Assembly: GCA_036346355.1 (NCBI GenBank)
Contig: CM070577.1
Location: 47,626,309-47,690,308 of the forward strand
From: Rhipidocladum racemiflorum
Lineage: Eukaryota; Streptophyta; Magnoliopsida; Poales; Poaceae
DNA length: 64,000 bases
Direction of reading: 5' to 3'
Part shown: piece by piece, positions 1-11,625 of the stretch
Position numbering within the stretch: position 1 is the first letter of the stretch
Layout: each line of letters opens with the position of its first letter
Made by a program: the position numbers and the translations under genes
The notes under the pieces: model-generated
What the model was told of the DNA's origin: nothing
Database searches by the model: none
The model's input: only the letters and a program-made list of their open reading frames with translations

Positions 1-115
1 TGGCATCATCTCTACTACCATATTGGGAGCAAGTGGTGCTGAATATTCTCATCGGGAATAGCAGTCTCAACTTTAACAATTAGTTGCATATCTATTGGAG
101 GCGGAATCCTAAAAA

Positions 116-1116
116 AAAAACATCTGAATCCTCATCCTCTAGTGATCAAGCATTAGATGTAGTAGGTATTGCTGGTAGGGATGAAAACGGGTTGGATATT
201 TCCCTCCCGATCTGAGACCAGATTCAGGACCGAATTTGACTATCTGGCTGGATCCCTAACGGGATCCAGTTACTTGAATCCGGATCCAGGATCAGATACG
301 GAGCAGCCAATATCCAACAAATATGGGACAGGATCCGGATATCTAGATTTTTCCATTCAGATATCAGCAAGTCTCAGCTCATTTCATCACATTTTTCTAT
401 GGTAGCCCATTTATATTGATAATTAATTGGTTCTATTGATCCTAAAGTAGCATATTCTTTCTATGACGTCTATTGGGTTTGATTAATATATAACTTGCTA
501 CTATGGTCATGTACTCATACAATTGAATTCAATATATATTACTCTATATATGTGTGCATTATCCGTATAGCTTCATCCATTTCTAAACCTAATCCGTCAC
601 ATATGCATCCCGTATTCGCATCCCGAATAATCCGAATTTGTATCCAGGAAAAAAATATAGGTTAGGATACGGAAAGAATAATATATATCCGTATCTGACC
701 CGTTTTCATCCCTAATTGCAGGTAGAAGTAAAAGTCTCAAGAAGAAGAAGGGCAAGAGCAACGGTATACGTGTATGCTATCTATGTGACGAGAAAAATCA
801 TATGATAAATGACCATCCGAGTTTGAAGCAAATGAAGGATGTATGTTTAATGGCGATAACAAAAGATGATTCGGACATACTTATCATCAGTCAATCAACT
901 ACTTCTCATGGATCGATATTAGATTCAGATTGTTGCTTTCATATATGTTTGGTGAGGGAGATATTTAACGAAGAATCTCTACATTTGACATATGGAACTA
1001 TTTACTTGGCTTATTGCAAAGAGTATGCAAGTATTGAATTTGGAACAATTAAATTGGAGATGTATGATGGAGCACATCGTACAATGATGAAAGTTTGGTA
1101 TGTTTCCAATATATAA
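116..1116 (+). pseudogene. Ty1/copia gag-protease remnant, split by a hAT element
   Basis: This is the C-terminal part of a copia gag and the start of protease. A Ser-rich gag tail (about 123-175) continues in the same frame after the inserted element (718 onward) with a Lys-rich stretch and a degraded zinc knuckle (CYLCDEKNHMINDHPS; the usual second Cys and the Cys of CPK are lost). The protease-like part reads SILDSDCCFHICLVREIF, where the family has LDSGCSYHM: the catalytic D is kept but the G of DSG is D. It ends with the usual MYDGAHRTMMKVWYVSNI-type block before a TAA at 1114-1116. Beyond it only scattered, frame-broken similarity continues. The element must have been full length once; its 5' LTR and most of gag lie left of the window. 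Inactive. Confidence 0.75.
176..714. mobile_element. Non-autonomous hAT (Ds-like) element
   Basis: The ends are TAGGGATGAAAACGGG and its inverse CCCGTTTTCATCCCTA, matching the 11-bp Ac/Ds-type terminus (TAGGGATGAAA). The flanks are ATTGCTGG (168-175) and ATTGCAGG (715-722), an 8-bp target duplication with one mismatch, as expected for hAT. The AAACGG motif next to both ends is the kind of subterminal site that Ac transposase binds (known of the family). There is no transposase; the 78-codon open frame inside is not convincing. It interrupts a copia gag in frame. Confidence 0.9.
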
Positions 1117-1576
1117 AAGAATATAATATATGTGAGGTCGCTTGAACTCAAAGATTACGAGGCATCACTTTGAGGTGGAGTCATGCGAGTTACACACAAA
1201 GGGCAGGAAATCATGAAATGTATCTTGAGCAATGGAGGATATCGATTGAAGGGCAAACCTAAAGGAAGGGAAACCAACGGGAGATCTGATAAAAATCTTG
1301 ATTAGGAGAAGGAAAATGTATCATCAACGTAGGTAATCAGATCTCAATTATAGTTATATACAAAACTGCAAAGATGGTTACAAAATCTAGCAGACAAAAT
1401 GGTGAAGGTACGAGCTGTGGAAAGAAAACAATGTGGTAGGATCAACCACGTGGTACCTATGGGCAGGTGGAGCTTGCAAGTAGTAAAAACCTATGGCATA
1501 AAGTGTTGTAGGAACATGAGCTGTGGTTAACAAAACTACACAAAGATAGGACTCTCAGGTGGAGGTTTGGGCAGCC
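1117..1576 (+). other. Decayed copia internal sequence, no gene
   Basis: This stretch follows the copia protease remnant. Short patches still resemble copia coding sequence but every frame is broken within a few dozen codons. No RNA gene or further element was seen. Confidence 0.4.
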
Positions 1577-4500
1577 TGTAACATCACAAAATTTAGAAAG
1601 TGTGAATGAAATTTTGGAGTGTGAATTTTCTTTAATCTAGAATATTTTTGGTTTGTCTTGATCTTTTTAGAGATTTTCCTTAGAATAAAATCATTTATGT
1701 TGACATAGTAAAATGTTAAAAGTAAAAAGGTAAAAATAAAAATCAGTAAAAATCCACAAAAAATTACATTAAAATAATAGAAGTGTCTAGATCTCATTTA
1801 ATGCTTCCAAGTAATTATGACTATAGTAATTATTGACAAGAGGTTTAAATTAATGGTTTTTTACTATGAACAGTACAATGTCAGATTTATCTAAAAATAC
1901 ACATAGTTTATCCCGGGCTAAAATTTTTACCATAGTTTCCCATAGTGATTTTTATCTTTGGTAAAAATATCAAAAATTAATATTCAGTTTGTTGTCTTTT
2001 AAAATTTAAAAATATAAAAGTTAAAATTCAGAAAATAACAATGCCAGATTTATTAAAAAAAAATATACTTAAGTTTTAAATCTAAAATTTTTATAAAAGA
2101 TCACTTAGGTCATAAAAATTCTTTTCAAAATTTGCAAAAATGGTTAACCTTATTTAAATCTTAAATTAAAAGAAAATCAGAAAAGAAATATTTATGTAGT
2201 AAGGAATGCCAGATTTATTTGAATTTATTTATAAATTATTTTTTTCCAAAAATTTTACTGGAGGTAGAAAACTTTTCCAAGACACCCACTAAACATTTAC
2301 AAAAATTTTCAATATGATTTGGCCCCTCAATTAAATAGTTCATTAACGTGCTATCTTGAAGCGTTATTTCTAAGCCACCCTTTTCTTTGACGTAAAAGTG
2401 GGCCCGGGTATTAAAGAGGACCCCCACGTCAGGGTCACCACCTCTGGAAACCACTTCTTTCTCTGTTAACCGACTGCCATGTGGGTCCCTTTCTTATTAT
2501 AGCCCCATCGGTCAGTCACCGCTCTTCCCCTCTCTCCTTGGCTGTCGACGGTGAGCCCTGAACCCACTTGTAAGTCCCACCCTCTTCCCCTCTCTTTCTT
2601 CTCTCACGACAAAGGCGCACCACCTCAGCTCTCTCGGTCCTTCCACATATGTGCCACAACTCACAAATCGAGGCAATCTAACAGCAACCTTGACACACCA
2701 CTGCCACCTATCTCTACTATTCTAAAGCAACACTTGGTGGCAGTGGTCCGTTCTTCCCACGTCATTAATTATCGCTTAATTGCCCTGTTTAATTGCCATA
2801 CTTAATTGCCCTACGCAAGAAACGAAATGTTGCTTTAATTAGCTAGCTTTCGTAAGAAACGAAGCGTTAAAGATAGATGTTTGATTTTGTAAAATAATTT
2901 TTTTTATTTTTTAATCTTTATTTTTCATTATCAGTTTTATTTTTCGTAGCAACGCACGGGGCATGTAACTAGTCACTTCGAAATCCCCACTCCATACCTT
3001 GGCACTCGGACTTTGCACTCGTTTGACACCGCCGCGACCACCTTATCTGCCCGATGGGAGCTGCGTCGCTGCAACACCAACAAGCTAGCTTATTGCTTAT
3101 TTAAGGAACTCTCGATCACTTAGAATGACATATCTAGTCTCTGGCGCCTTGGCCACACCCAAAACCGACTCACCATCTCCGACTCTGGCAAAAATCGGTG
3201 AAAAGGGGGGAACATGATTAAGCCCGTTCTAGTGAGCCTCACCCAAATTAACTCTACCCGTAGCATTCTCATAGCTCTTAAGACCCGAACCCCCACTCAA
3301 TTTTAGGTTTCACCCATCCACAAGATGTCATGCTGAGCGCCTCCATTTGTCACCGCTCATGCGTGGTGAAAACTCGGTTCACTTGCTCTTTTTCTTGGTT
3401 AAGAGTTAAAATGAAGTTGTGAGGGATCACTGATGCTCACCCAACACTTAGTCAAGCACGGGAATTACTCTTTTGACTTCACAAATTGCCGTTGGCGATA
3501 CCGTCGCCCCTCATCATCGCAACTGGTGTCCTAGCAAATCACTAGGCATGTTCGAACTCACCATTAGATGCACGTAGGCTCCCTTGTGTTGACTCGGAGC
3601 TCAGCCGGCCATCTCCGGTGAGACCTCGTCACCGGTGAGACCAAAACCGAACCTTCCCTGCCGTGGCTCACTGACACGAGGGCCCATCTGGTCAGTCGCA
3701 CAAGCTACGCATGTTCACTGCCGAATAGGTCCCACGTGCCAGACTCACATACATTCGCACATACACACTCACTCACCGCCATGTAGGCCCCACCGTCAGT
3801 ATCTTTACCTCACAAACACTTGGTCAAGCCACTGCCAGTGGGTCCCTTTTGTCAATCGGTGCAGAGTGAATTCAAAACACGCGCGAAATGGAAAGGCGCT
3901 TTCATAGTATGAAAGCATAATTTGTAATTTTCTTAAACCAACAATATGCAATCTAGCATACCTTTTAAACCATAAACCCAAATGAGATGAAACAAGTTTC
4001 TAAATTCATGTTAAATCATGTAGCTTCTTAATATGCAAAAATATTTAGATTTTGATCAATGTGAGAAATTAAAATTTAAACTTAAAAAAGGGTTCAAAAC
4101 TTGCTTTATACAAATAAAATCCAAATCAAGTGAGACTAATTTTGTTAAGATCACTAGGTTATAAGCAACCCAAATATACAGAAATATTTAAATTTCAACT
4201 TAGTTTACAACATTTTCAAATGGAGGTTAGTTTCGATGTGATGTTTATTCTTACGTACATAGCTAAATCAAGCAAGCTCCAAATCTTCTACAACCAATTT
4301 GTATGTAACATTAGAACCACAACCTACTTAAACATGCAAAAATACTTAGGGTGAACTATTGGATTTTGCATGTTATGCCACATAGTGACCTTATGTTTTT
4401 TTACATTCAATCTAAATAAGTTAGCCTCTCGAATTCGAAGTAAACTATATAAATATATAATTTGAGCTTCTTGAATTCGTAAAATAAGAATGAACAATTC

Positions 4501-4768
4501 ATGAAAAACAAGTAACCCTGTTGAAGCAAAACCTAGGACTAGTTTTTGTGCTAGTGATTGTAGTGGTTATGCCAAGGATTGGCAATGGACGAATTGTTGC
4601 TCACGTCATGGAGGACTATGAATTGTTACATTTATGCTTACATATTTGGTATTTCATATGTCTGTCAAATTACTTTTGCAAAAATTTTATTTTCAATATA
4701 CTATTTAGTATTTACATTTTAAATTGGCTTCGTGCAAAAATAATTGTATAAGCTTTTTTCTAGATACA
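1577..4768. mobile_element. Probable long solo LTR of a Ty3/gypsy element
   Basis: It begins TGTAACATCACAAAATTT, a start typical of several grass gypsy LTRs, and ends near GATACA, which mirrors GTTACA. The string CAGCCTGTA occurs at both borders (1572-1580 and 4767-4775), so the target duplication is either CAGCC or GCCTG; the overlap makes the exact border ambiguous. Between the borders there is AT-rich sequence, then a GC-richer part with GTGGGTCCC-type blocks (2400-3900), then AT-rich again, and no protein-coding potential. A Helitron sits inside. The element lies within the decayed copia. The right border is the weaker of the two. Confidence 0.45.
2711..2972 (+). mobile_element. Short non-autonomous Helitron, copy 1
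   Basis: It starts TCTCTACTATTCTAAAG and ends GCATGTAACTAG, with A on the left and T on the right and no duplication, which is the Helitron insertion rule (TC...CTRR between A and T). A second copy lies at 45077-45324. This copy has one more 13-bp TTAATTGCC-type unit than copy 2 and an extra G near the 3' end. It has no coding capacity. Confidence 0.85.
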
Positions 4769-5313
4769 GCCTGTATATTCAAACGCTTCAAGTCTTGCGA
4801 GTATGTATTGTACTCAACTTACTATTGTTGATATTTTTAGTTAAAGAATTAGAATTCCTCGATGAATCATATTTTGACGTAGGAAACGGGAATAACAACG
4901 ATGAGCTTTTCTAGGATTTAGCTTATCAGTTGCCTATGGGAACAATGGGATAAAGACAAATACAAGATAAAAATATTTTCACTACTATTTTATTTTGTCT
5001 TGTAAGAATTGATGTATAAAATTGCTTCCGTTGTGATATGTAATAAAATATTGTGTATGTATGTGATCTCGATTTGTGAAAGTGCGTGTTAGCCACTGAT
5101 AATAGAACTAGTACGGTATGCAATTTTGAACCTTTATTTTATAGTATATTGTATCATAAAGGAACGGTCTCACAAAGCGTGAATACAAAGGTGCGTGAAT
5201 GAGCCCATATGGTGGGTGCACTCCCAAAGGTGAAAGAAAAAATACAGAGCCTACTTGGAGCAAGTTCTTAGAGGAGTACGATGACTTCAATGGATAATAA
5301 TTAAGGTGGAGAT
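4769..5313 (+). other. Remnant of copia internal region, no intact gene
   Basis: This is a mostly AT-rich stretch between the probable LTR insertion and the polypurine tract. One short coding-like patch (about 4848-4944, EFLDESYFDV...) is interrupted by TAG. It was not recognised as any family. The end, AATTAAGGTGGAGATT (5298-5313), looks like a copia polypurine tract. Confidence 0.35.
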
Positions 5314-5700
5314 TGTTAATTATAGCGACTTATATATAATCTTTTATGATTTAGAAAGGTGTGCTAGATTCCTACTTTTGTTCGAATTAAGATTACTACT
5401 TTGAAAGAGGACTAAAGTGATTATATAAACTCATGGGGTGGTCATATAAAATCCCAACAATCAAGAAATCATAAAACAACTCATTCAAAGTAAGAGACGC
5501 ACGAGAGAATTATAGAATATGTTATTCTTTAGGACTAGATTCTTGTCTAGAGCAAAAATCCGAGAATTCTAAAAGATTTAACAGGTTTATAAGAAAGCAG
5601 CAATCCCTGTACTCTTGAGGTTGTGATTTAAAAATTTACGGTAAACTTCGCTAAATCTTTCTCTTGTGTTGGGTTTGCTCCGACGTTGTTATTTTTATTT
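5314..5700 (+). repeat. Candidate 3' LTR of the left copia element
   Basis: TGTTAATTATAGC directly follows GGTGGAGAT, the usual order polypurine tract then LTR in copia elements. The right end is uncertain: TTTAACA at 5578-5584 would mirror TGTTAA, but LTR-like sequence seems to go on to about 5700. If correct, the element enters the intron of the lipoxygenase gene just to the right. Confidence 0.4.
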
Positions 5701-5823
5701 TCTCTATGATATTCATTTTTTCATTTTTGAGACCTTATATATTCGTACCGTATATAATAAAAATCTGATCCGATTCGAAACCTATTGAGCATAAGAAAAG
5801 CAGTCGTGCCATCAAATAATTAC

Positions 5824-6734
5824 CGGTCTCGCTGAGGGGGCGGCCGGTCCGGCAGCGGCGTGGGTAGGGGTACGTCTCTGTGCCGCCGAGAACCGGTCGG
5901 ACGTGGTGCGGCTTGTCGGGGTTGCCGAGGTCGTTGTAGTAGTCGAAGTCGTAGATGCGCTCCCAGTCCTTCCTCTCCCCCCTGCCGTTCCCTCTCAGGC
6001 TTCTCAGCTCCTCCTCCCGCAGCCGCCGCAGCGCCTCCGGGGTCTTGTCCGGCAGGTAGCTCTGGCATCACGCAATCCCGGAGTTAAGCTTCATCGCGTT
6101 TCTTTACTTTGGTATACCAACTAGCTCATCCAGAAGCTTAAGCTTTTGCAGGAAAAGTACACGGGTTAATTGATCGATCGATTCTAACCGTATTGATGAA
6201 GAAGAGGCGGTCGGAGTTGGTCTTCTTGTAGGGGTACACCCAGGAGTTGCACTCGAAGTGGATGCTCCGGTCGTCGGCGAGCACCAGCTGCACGTGCCGG
6301 AGGAAGAACTGGTCCGCACGGTTCCCGTTCTTGACGACGACAGCCCCCGGCGTGCCGAACTCGGCGTCGACGAAGAAGGTGACCTGGTACGTCCTCGTGC
6401 TCGCCTTCCCGTGCTTCGTCTTCTTGCCGTTCCTCAGGGCCGCCTCCGCGCTCAGCTTCCCCTTCCTCGTATCTGCAGTTGCACACAGAAAAGTTTCAGG
6501 CTTTCAGGCAAGGTGAAATGAAACCCCAGACTGCTAGCACCATACTACTACATCTACATGCACTGACTCACCGTGATCAATCTGCGTGCTGCTGAACAGG
6601 CGCAGGGTGGTCGACTTCCCGGGCGCCGACAAGCCGAAGGTCTTGGCGACGACCACATTGCCATTGATGGCAATGGTGTTCTCACGCTGCGCCGGGGCCG
6701 GGCTCCGGCCCCGCAGCTTCGGGCAGAAGGGCAT
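5824..6734 (-). CDS. Lipoxygenase, 5' exons only (PLAT domain part)
   Basis: There are three exons on the - strand: 6734-6572, 6472-6189 and 6061-5824, all with GT donors and AG acceptors and an open frame across the joins (about 228 codons). The product would be the N-terminal part of a lipoxygenase, the iron enzyme that adds oxygen to linoleic or linolenic acid. Exon 1 has the first PLAT strands (TIAINGNVVVAKTFG). Exon 2 has FGTPGAVVVKNGN, FFLRHVQL and CNSWVYP. Exon 3 has SYLPDKTPEALRRLREEEL, DWERIYDYDYYNDLGNPD and YPYPRRCRTGRPP, the classic end of this segment. It resembles the maize LOX6 type more than common 9-LOX (from memory, so tentative). The first ATG is at 6734, but an AG at 6761-6762 after a pyrimidine run suggests an upstream exon (leader or transit peptide). 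Catalytic exons are absent: after the donor at 5823 come about 50 bases and then copia sequence. It may be a truncated pseudogene or a gene with a very large intron. Confidence 0.85.
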
Positions 6735-7200
6735 TTGCGTGTGGATCGACCACAACAGTACTGCAGAATCAACCAAAGGCAGCACCTAGATCAGCAGGCA
6801 GGCTGGCTGAGGGCCTGAGGCTAGTAGTACTAATCAGTATTATCCACCTGGACCTTTCCTGATCCCTGGTGCAAACAAGGGATTAGACCCACGAGGTTCA
6901 TATACGATACATCTCAATGGGGATTCTTGGAGTGTGCAAGGTAGGAAGGCATCGTTGGACTGTGAGGGGGGCAAGAAAGCAGGACAGAGGAGGGATTGGG
7001 AGAATTTGTGACAGCCGTTGCATCAGATGCTGCTTCCTTGTGGGAGGGGAAGGACAAAGGGGCCAAATTAAAGGGGCTGTGCATCTGGAGATGCTGCCTT
7101 CAGCTAGCTACCTAGCTAGCTTTCTGTGGAGGGGTGGCCGGTAACTGAGAGGCTGTCACTAGCACAGTAATGAACAGGCATGATAATGCCCCCCGGCAAC
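6735..7200 (-). promoter_or_regulatory. 5' flank of the lipoxygenase exons
   Basis: Non-coding sequence upstream of the lipoxygenase ATG. It probably contains a leader intron (acceptor at about 6761). No confident TATA box was found. Parts of 7020-7170 (GCTAGCTTTCTGTGGAG, GGCTGTCACTAGC) recur in diverged form at 44590-44645, suggesting an old local duplication. Confidence 0.35.
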
Positions 7201-8460
7201 CTGTGGTGAGTTTCTCTATCAAAGCTTGTTTGAATGTTAGGGGAGAAAATATTAGGAAATAAAATCTCCAAGGGGATTTTAAAGGGTACATTAAATCTCT
7301 CTCAATTTTTTAGGGGAAATAAATCCCCTAAAAAATATTCCCTACCGCAATTTGGAAGGCATAGGGATGAAAATCCCAACATTAAAAAATATCTAAAATT
7401 TCAGAAAATTCATGGGAAAGTATTTGACAAGATCCTTATATCCACACATTCAAATTAGATCTATACAAGCATTCACCTATAACTCAATATACACGTATTG
7501 CTTTTCACATCCTGGAATCATGAATCCAAACACTATCTATCAAAAGCTAGTGTTCACATGATTCCTGTTTAGGTACAAGAGCTTATGGCCTAAGTAGCAT
7601 TGCATTCGATTCTGGGACAGTACGGGCATTAGCAAATAATAATCTATGATAAATTGGAATGTTTCGACCAACACAATAGGAATCCTACGACACTCTTGGT
7701 TAAACAGATTTCAATCAAGCATTCTGGATGCTTTGCAATAACATGGGGGATAGTAACTACATAATTAAATAGATGAGTTCAAGCACTTGTAAAACTAATC
7801 AAACACAACACTGCTTTACAACTAACTCATAGCATCTAAGCTAGACAGTAAAGCTAATCACGATGCAATGCAGACTCTTATCACTACTAAGCATCAGGCT
7901 GCTAGGCAATTGCACTACTCCATCCACAATGTCAGAAATATAGCAAATCAAGCACACACAAATAATTGGTCAGGATCAATACTGACATAGCAAACACATA
8001 TAAACGCATTCTTGCCGTCAATCATTGATTTCACACCCATGATAAGCATTGCAAAAATGGATGGATGTTTGTATTGTGCATCTATGGATAAGGCAGTAGA
8101 TGAGGAAGGGAATAGAGTAGCATTTAACTTGCCCACTGGGAGATCGCGATAGAGACAGAGAATTGTAGGGACTCGCAATAGTCGTGGACGTAGTCATCAC
8201 CACCTCCAGCGGCCACCACAACCATAACTGGAGTGTCGCTGCTGTCAGGCCATCTTCTCTCCCTCTGCCTCAACCCTGTCAGCCGTGAGATCTGATTAAA
8301 TTCCACAGCACCGCACGCCAGTGCCCATGCCATCGATCCTCCCTTCCTTTGCCGCTGTAGAGGTGGTGCATCAACAGTAGAAGTTGCCGAAGATGGCAAA
8401 CGAGGAGGTGGCGGCGGCGTTCGATGGCTCAACACGAGGAGACGCGATGAGACGGAGAAA
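7201..8460. other. Intergenic, AT-rich with one GC-rich island
   Basis: 7210-7530 holds repeated TAGGGGA/AAATCCCC-type blocks and may be a decayed MITE; clear terminal repeats and a target duplication are missing. 7531-8120 shows nothing recognisable. 8124-8435 is GC-rich and open for 103 codons on the - strand (Pro-rich start, then RQRERRWPDSSDTPVMVVV). It could be a first exon of something, but no family is recognised. Confidence 0.3.
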
Positions 8461-9168
8461 TAATTTCATGTGTTCATAGGTGGTTTATTTAACCATGGGA
8501 TTTGGCCGGATGGGGGTGGGATTTCTCCCTCCCACGCCTCACCCAAATGCATTTGTAAATTAGACCGAGAAAGTTTGCCATGGGAGATTTTTTTTTTTCC
8601 TAGGATTTTGCCAGGATCCCGGCCGGGAATGGCATTCTCAAATAAGCCCTCAGGGGATAGGTATGGAGGAGATTTTGGTCCCGCTAGGTTATATAAAGAT
8701 GGGAACAGGAATGTCTCCTCCGTCCCTCCTCTTCCCCGTACATACTTATCTACATGTAGATTAAGGGGACAGAAAGGTATCTGGTTGCCATCCAAAATTA
8801 CAAATTTCATTTTTGGACCACATCTCGGGTGGTCGAAATCCAAAATTTCAGTGAGTTTTTGGAATTTTGATCAAAATAAAAAACAAAATATCAAATCTGG
8901 TACTTTGATGGCCGACAAAACCGAAATTTCAACCACTATGACCAAAATTTTGTCCCTATTCAACCACCTATGATCATCTCGGTCAAAATAAATCCAAAAT
9001 TTGTATATGTATTTTTTTTTGCAAAATTTTCACATGTATTCCTCAGAAAAGGTATTATAATTTGCCATAAAAAATCCAGTCCTGCAAACATGAAAACTGG
9101 TAAATTTGTGAATATCTTGGTCAAAAAACCCAAAATTTTGCAAAAAAAATTCCTGAAATCACTATAGT
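8461..9168. other. AT-rich repetitive flank of the gypsy nest
   Basis: It contains a weakly repetitive block with a poly-T run (about 8590) and then many AAATTTC/GAAATTT motifs up to the gypsy LTR. Similar 'fuzzy' sequence resumes at 41571 on the other side, as expected if the gypsy element was inserted into this repeat. No gene seen. Confidence 0.35.
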
Positions 9169-9578
9169 TGTCGACATTTGGTGTCGGCAATAATCTTAGG
9201 GGGGTGTGAATTTGTGGGGCAAGGCGCTGGATCGGGATCTCGATGGTAACACAAGACAAGGGATTATACAGGTTCAGGCCCTCAAGGAGAGGTAATACCT
9301 TACGTCCTGTGTTCTGGGATTATCTGTCTTTGTCTCGTCTCTTCCCTTCCCTTATATATAGAAAGGAGGAGGGGCGGAATCCAGCTCGGTTACTATAGCA
9401 TGAGTCCGAGCTGGTTACAAGTAAAGGGGTTGTATCCTTCCTTATCTAGGATAGCTTCCTTTACGGTTACAATCTTTCCGTTCTAATTACAACACAATCG
9501 GATCCACACGCGCGTTCTTCTCTTGGCCGGACATCTAGAATCCACACGCGTGCATACCCGGTCTTCGTCGCTTCCACA
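9169..9578 (-). repeat. 3' LTR of the outer gypsy element
   Basis: 410 bp, TGTCGACATTTGG...CTTCCACA, nearly identical to 41163-41570. In - strand reading it follows the purine-rich CAGGGGCTAC tract (9579-9588). It contains a TATATATAG promoter-like string near 9355. Confidence 0.92.
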
Positions 9579-9800
9579 GTAGCCCCTGAGTGCTTTGCAA
9601 TCGAGTTGCTTTTGATCTTCGTTCGTGTCGAGGGTGTGGCCCTCCGGTCCTCTTGTTCACATTATCTGAGTGCTTGACAACAGGCAAGGAGTTTGCAAAG
9701 GACCCTGGACTTATTGCTTGGACTTCTTTGAGAGACCTTCCGTGCGGTAGGCCGGTTGTCAGCTCGATTTGGAGCACACCTGCATAGCATCCGATGTGTT

Positions 9801-10400
9801 GCTGGTGATCAGCCCGACTGGGGGAGCACCTGGGTTGCATCCATTAGGACGCTGGTGATCAGCCTGGCTTGGGGCGCACCTGGGTCGCATCCATTAGGAC
9901 ACTGGTGATTAGCCCGACTTGGGGCGCACCTGGGTCACGTCCTACAGGACACGGGTGATTAGCCCGACTTGGGGCGCACCTAGGTCGCATCCTGCAGGAC
10001 ACTGGTGATCAGCCCGACTTGGGGCGCACCTGGGTCGCATCCATTAGGATGCTGGTGATCAGCCTGACTTGGGGCGCACCTGGGTCGCATCCTACAGGAC
10101 ACTAGTGATCAGCCCGATTTGGGGCGCACCTCGATCGTATCCTACAGGACACTAGTGATCAGCCCGACCTGGTGCGCTCCTGGGTCGCATCCATTAGGAC
10201 GCTGGTGATCGGCCCGACTTGGGGCCCACCTGGGTCACATCCTTTAGGACGCTGGTGATCAGCCCGACTTGGGGCGCACCTGGGTCGCATCCTGCAGGAC
10301 ACTGGTGATCAGCCTGACTTAAGGCGCACCTGGGTTGCATCCACTAGGACGCTGGTGATCAGCCCGACTTGGGGCGCACCTGGATCGCCTCTAGTAGGGC
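9801..10400. repeat. Tandem array, 12 units of exactly 50 bp
   Basis: The unit begins at 9801 and every 50 bases to 10351, without any length change: (g/a)CTGGTGATCAGCCCGACTT then GGGGCGCACCTGGGTCGCAT then CCATTAGGAC. A degenerate further unit precedes it (about 9756-9800). It lies between the antisense frame and the 3' LTR of the outer gypsy. Units differ by a few substitutions only. Confidence 0.95.
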
Positions 10401-10830
10401 CGTAGCCGAATGGTAACCATACCAGGTTAGTGGCGTACACTAGAAGCTTTTGAATTCGTCCGGTCCCGCAACCTTGAACTGGATCCGAATTGGGAATGTG
10501 TCTATAGGTCCGCATTGTTCCTTTTGTGGCACTTCTTTCTTCTCAAGCCCTTCCCGAACAAGGATGCCCCCAATTTGGTCGGGGGCGCTGGTCTTCAATT
10601 GCGGGATGGGTCGAGCAAATCTTATTTCGCCATTCCCTTCTGATCTTCCGACAATGGTTGGCACCAGGAGTGGTTTCAGTGTTCCCTTCCGATCTTCTGA
10701 CAGGGATGCTTGCTCACTCTTCTTCTACTGCCTTTAGTCTCTAGGGAGCCGTTTGAGGGGGAAGACCGACTTTCTGCGTCGTGTCCTTCCTTTCATCAAG
10801 ACGAGCCGAGCTGGTGGAGGTTCGGAGTGA

Positions 10831-11301
10831 GTGCTCCCAGGAGCTGCAGTGGTTTTGACACGAAGTTCATCCTCTTCGCTTGGAGAAGCTGGATACGTTG
10901 GGATCTCTCCAAGGCAAGTTCTCTTTGCGTGGGCGAATGACTTTCGCCGTCTTCTTGTTTTTGTCCCTGACCTTGTCCGGTCTCCGCAGCTAGGGATGTT
11001 GCTTACACGGGACTCTATCCGGTGCCGGCCTTCCTGCACCCTAGCAACCCGAGCAGAGGGAACCAGGTTCTTTAGCGGTTGCGAGCAGCCCTCGAGGGGC
11101 TTAGGTCCCATGTGGGCAAGATTGGCGATTACGAGCTCCAACCAAGCGTTGGCGGTCGTGAAGTCGCCATGTCCCCGAGTGGAACTTGAGTTCTCTTGGC
11201 ATGTTGGCTGCTTGCTGTCTCGCCCGATTGAAAGATCATCCGAGTGGTGGGGTTCCCGAGTGCTTCGCGGGCCAATGGTTTGGCGCTTCTTCCAGCCGTG
11301 A
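10831..11301 (+). pseudogene. Remnant of Tat antisense gene (C-terminal end)
   Basis: Read antisense to the gypsy element, the frame contains SNQALAVVKSPCPRVELE (about 11138-11191). This matches ANQALAVVKSHYPRVDLE at the end of the antisense gene of the inner gypsy (25689-26015, - strand). The rest of the frame is not alignable by eye. The frame then runs into a tandem array. Non-functional. Confidence 0.45.
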
Positions 11302-11625
11302 GCATTGCCCGAGTTTCTTCGCTCGATTGGGAGATCATCCGAGTGACGTGGTTCCCGAGTGCTTCGCGGGCCAACGGTCTAGTGCTTCTTCCGGCCAGGC
11401 GCATTGCCATAGTTCCTTTGCTCGATTGAGAGATCATCCGAGTGATGGGCTTCCCGAGTGCTTTGCGGGCCAATGGTCTGGTTCTCTTCCGACCGGGAGC
11501 ATTGCCCAACTTCCTTTGCTCGATTGAGAGATCATCTGAGTGATGGGGTTCCTGAGTGCTTCGCGGACCAACGGTCTGGCCCTTCTTCCGACCGGGAGCG
11601 TTGCCCGAATTCCTTTCCGGTCGTC
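11224..11625. repeat. Tandem array, four units of 98-99 bp
   Basis: The anchor GATCATCC (last copy GATCATCT) occurs at about 11234, 11333, 11432 and 11530. Each unit reads roughly CGATTGAGAGATCATCCGAG, then a TTCCCGAGTGCTTCGCGGGC block, then CTTCTTCCGACCGGGAGC. It lies in the 3' non-pol part of the outer gypsy. Open frames across it merely follow the repeat. Confidence 0.9.

Noticed and set aside
6554..6818. Other frames over lipoxygenase exon 1 on both strands
   Set aside because: Only one - strand frame joins through GT/AG sites to exons 2 and 3 with PLAT-domain motifs.
9801..10400. CRISPR-like array
   Set aside because: Units are contiguous with no unique spacers, and the surroundings are a plant retrotransposon.
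11129..11527. Open frames on both strands over the 98-bp units
   Set aside because: Unit lengths of 98-99 bp give repeated peptides in several frames. No start context or similarity.
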